5,836 nt of DNA from an uncultured Lachnospiraceae bacterium (GTDB lineage Bacteria > Bacillota > Clostridia > Lachnospirales > Lachnospiraceae), in NCBI GenBank assembly GCA_902797705.1, contig CADBTX010000081.1:1-5836 (forward strand), written 5' to 3'. The notes beneath the pieces were generated by a model. The model ran no database searches. It saw only the letters and a list, made by a program, of their open reading frames with translations, and was not told where the DNA came from. This document shows positions 5,559-5,836 of this stretch, piece after piece. Position 1 is the first letter of the stretch, and each line of letters starts with the position of its first letter. Made by a program: the position numbers and the translations under genes.

Positions 5559-5836
5559 AGAATGTCACCTACATTTCCCTTGACACCTTTAAGGAAAAGA
5601 AAGACAATGAAATCAGTTCTATGCTTGATGCATGGCTTACATTTTTTACTGCGGAGAAGCCGGAGGAGGTGATGAGATTACTGAAGATCCATCCTGAGTT
5701 TCTCCCCATGTACAAGGAGATAACGGAGTTTCGGAAGGATCCGGAGGAGGTGATCAGAATGTTTTCGGAAGCATTAAAGATAATGGACCGGAATACCACC
5801 AAATATATGATAGATGAGCTTCACGAGACAATAATC
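5540..5836 (+). pseudogene. 5'-truncated Rpn/PD-(D/E)XK nuclease-type transposase-like gene (runs off window)
   Basis: An open frame reaches the window end and gives about 99 residues from 5540, including ENVTYISLDTF, an AWLTFF motif, LLKIHPEFLPMYKEI, then EEVIRMFSEALKIMDRNTTK and YMIDELHETI. This is the C-terminal half pattern I know from Rpn-like (recombination-promoting nuclease/putative transposase) proteins abundant in Lachnospiraceae. The N-terminal nuclease domain with its D and (D/E)XK residues is missing: the frame closes at a TGA (5507-5509), and no ATG with a ribosome binding site precedes the homologous part (first in-frame ATG 5621, in mid-domain). It is therefore best read as a remnant, probably inactive. 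The gene lies divergently to fliK. The family call is from recall of motifs, not from a search. Confidence 0.65.
5721..5740 (+). repeat. 20-bp inverted repeat, right copy
   Basis: TAACGGAGTTTCGGAAGGAT lies inside the Rpn-type remnant and matches 5445-5464 in reverse orientation, 256 bp away. See the left copy for reading frames. Confidence 0.9.

Noticed and set aside
5569..5802. Minus-strand 77-codon frame opposite the Rpn-type remnant
   Set aside because: Antisense shadow; the plus-strand frame carries the recognisable protein motifs.

Overview
The window is a piece of a flagellar basal-body/hook/motor operon from a Gram-positive anaerobe, most likely a Clostridia member of the Lachnospiraceae (Butyrivibrio/Roseburia-like). 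The taxonomic call is an inference. It rests on the gene order fliK-flgD-(TIGR02530-type gene)-flgE-flbD-motA, the strong AGGAGG-type ribosome binding sites, the MMRSLF start of FlgE, and a neighbouring Rpn/PD-(D/E)XK transposase-like remnant of a kind common in that family.

All intact genes lie on the minus strand and are read from right to left. fliK (5283-3700) encodes the hook-length ruler and specificity switch. flgD (3658-2702) encodes the hook cap, here with an unusual C-terminal extension of 27-bp tandem repeats. A small conserved flagellar operon gene (2678-2280) follows, then flgE (2240-684), the hook protein. Next come flbD/swrD (best start 560, not 611), a motor-power factor, and the first 104 codons of motA (314 to the window edge), the stator channel subunit. 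FlgD and FliK act during hook assembly, FlgE is the hook itself, and FlbD/SwrD and MotA affect motor torque. Gaps between genes are 23-41 bp up to flgE. A 123-bp break between flgE and flbD (taking the short flbD start) holds a GC-rich hairpin, followed by a good extended -10 promoter that overlaps the longer alternative flbD start. Hook genes and motor genes may therefore be partly uncoupled in transcription.

The right end (5284-5836) is of a different kind. About 250 bp without an intact gene lie upstream of fliK. They hold the fliK Shine-Dalgarno, two small leader hairpins, an 8-bp-arm inverted repeat containing a GCCGATAA motif, an AT-rich palindrome, and a stretch that may be a dispersed repeat. 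On the plus strand from about 5540 to the window end is a 5'-truncated Rpn-type gene remnant. A perfect 20-bp inverted repeat (5445-5464 and 5721-5740) links the intergenic stretch to this remnant, in a frame that gives nearly the same peptide in both copies.

Nothing here clearly amounts to an undescribed system. The features most worth a second look are the FlgD repeat tail, the hairpin plus promoter at flgE/flbD, and the repeat-rich boundary upstream of fliK.
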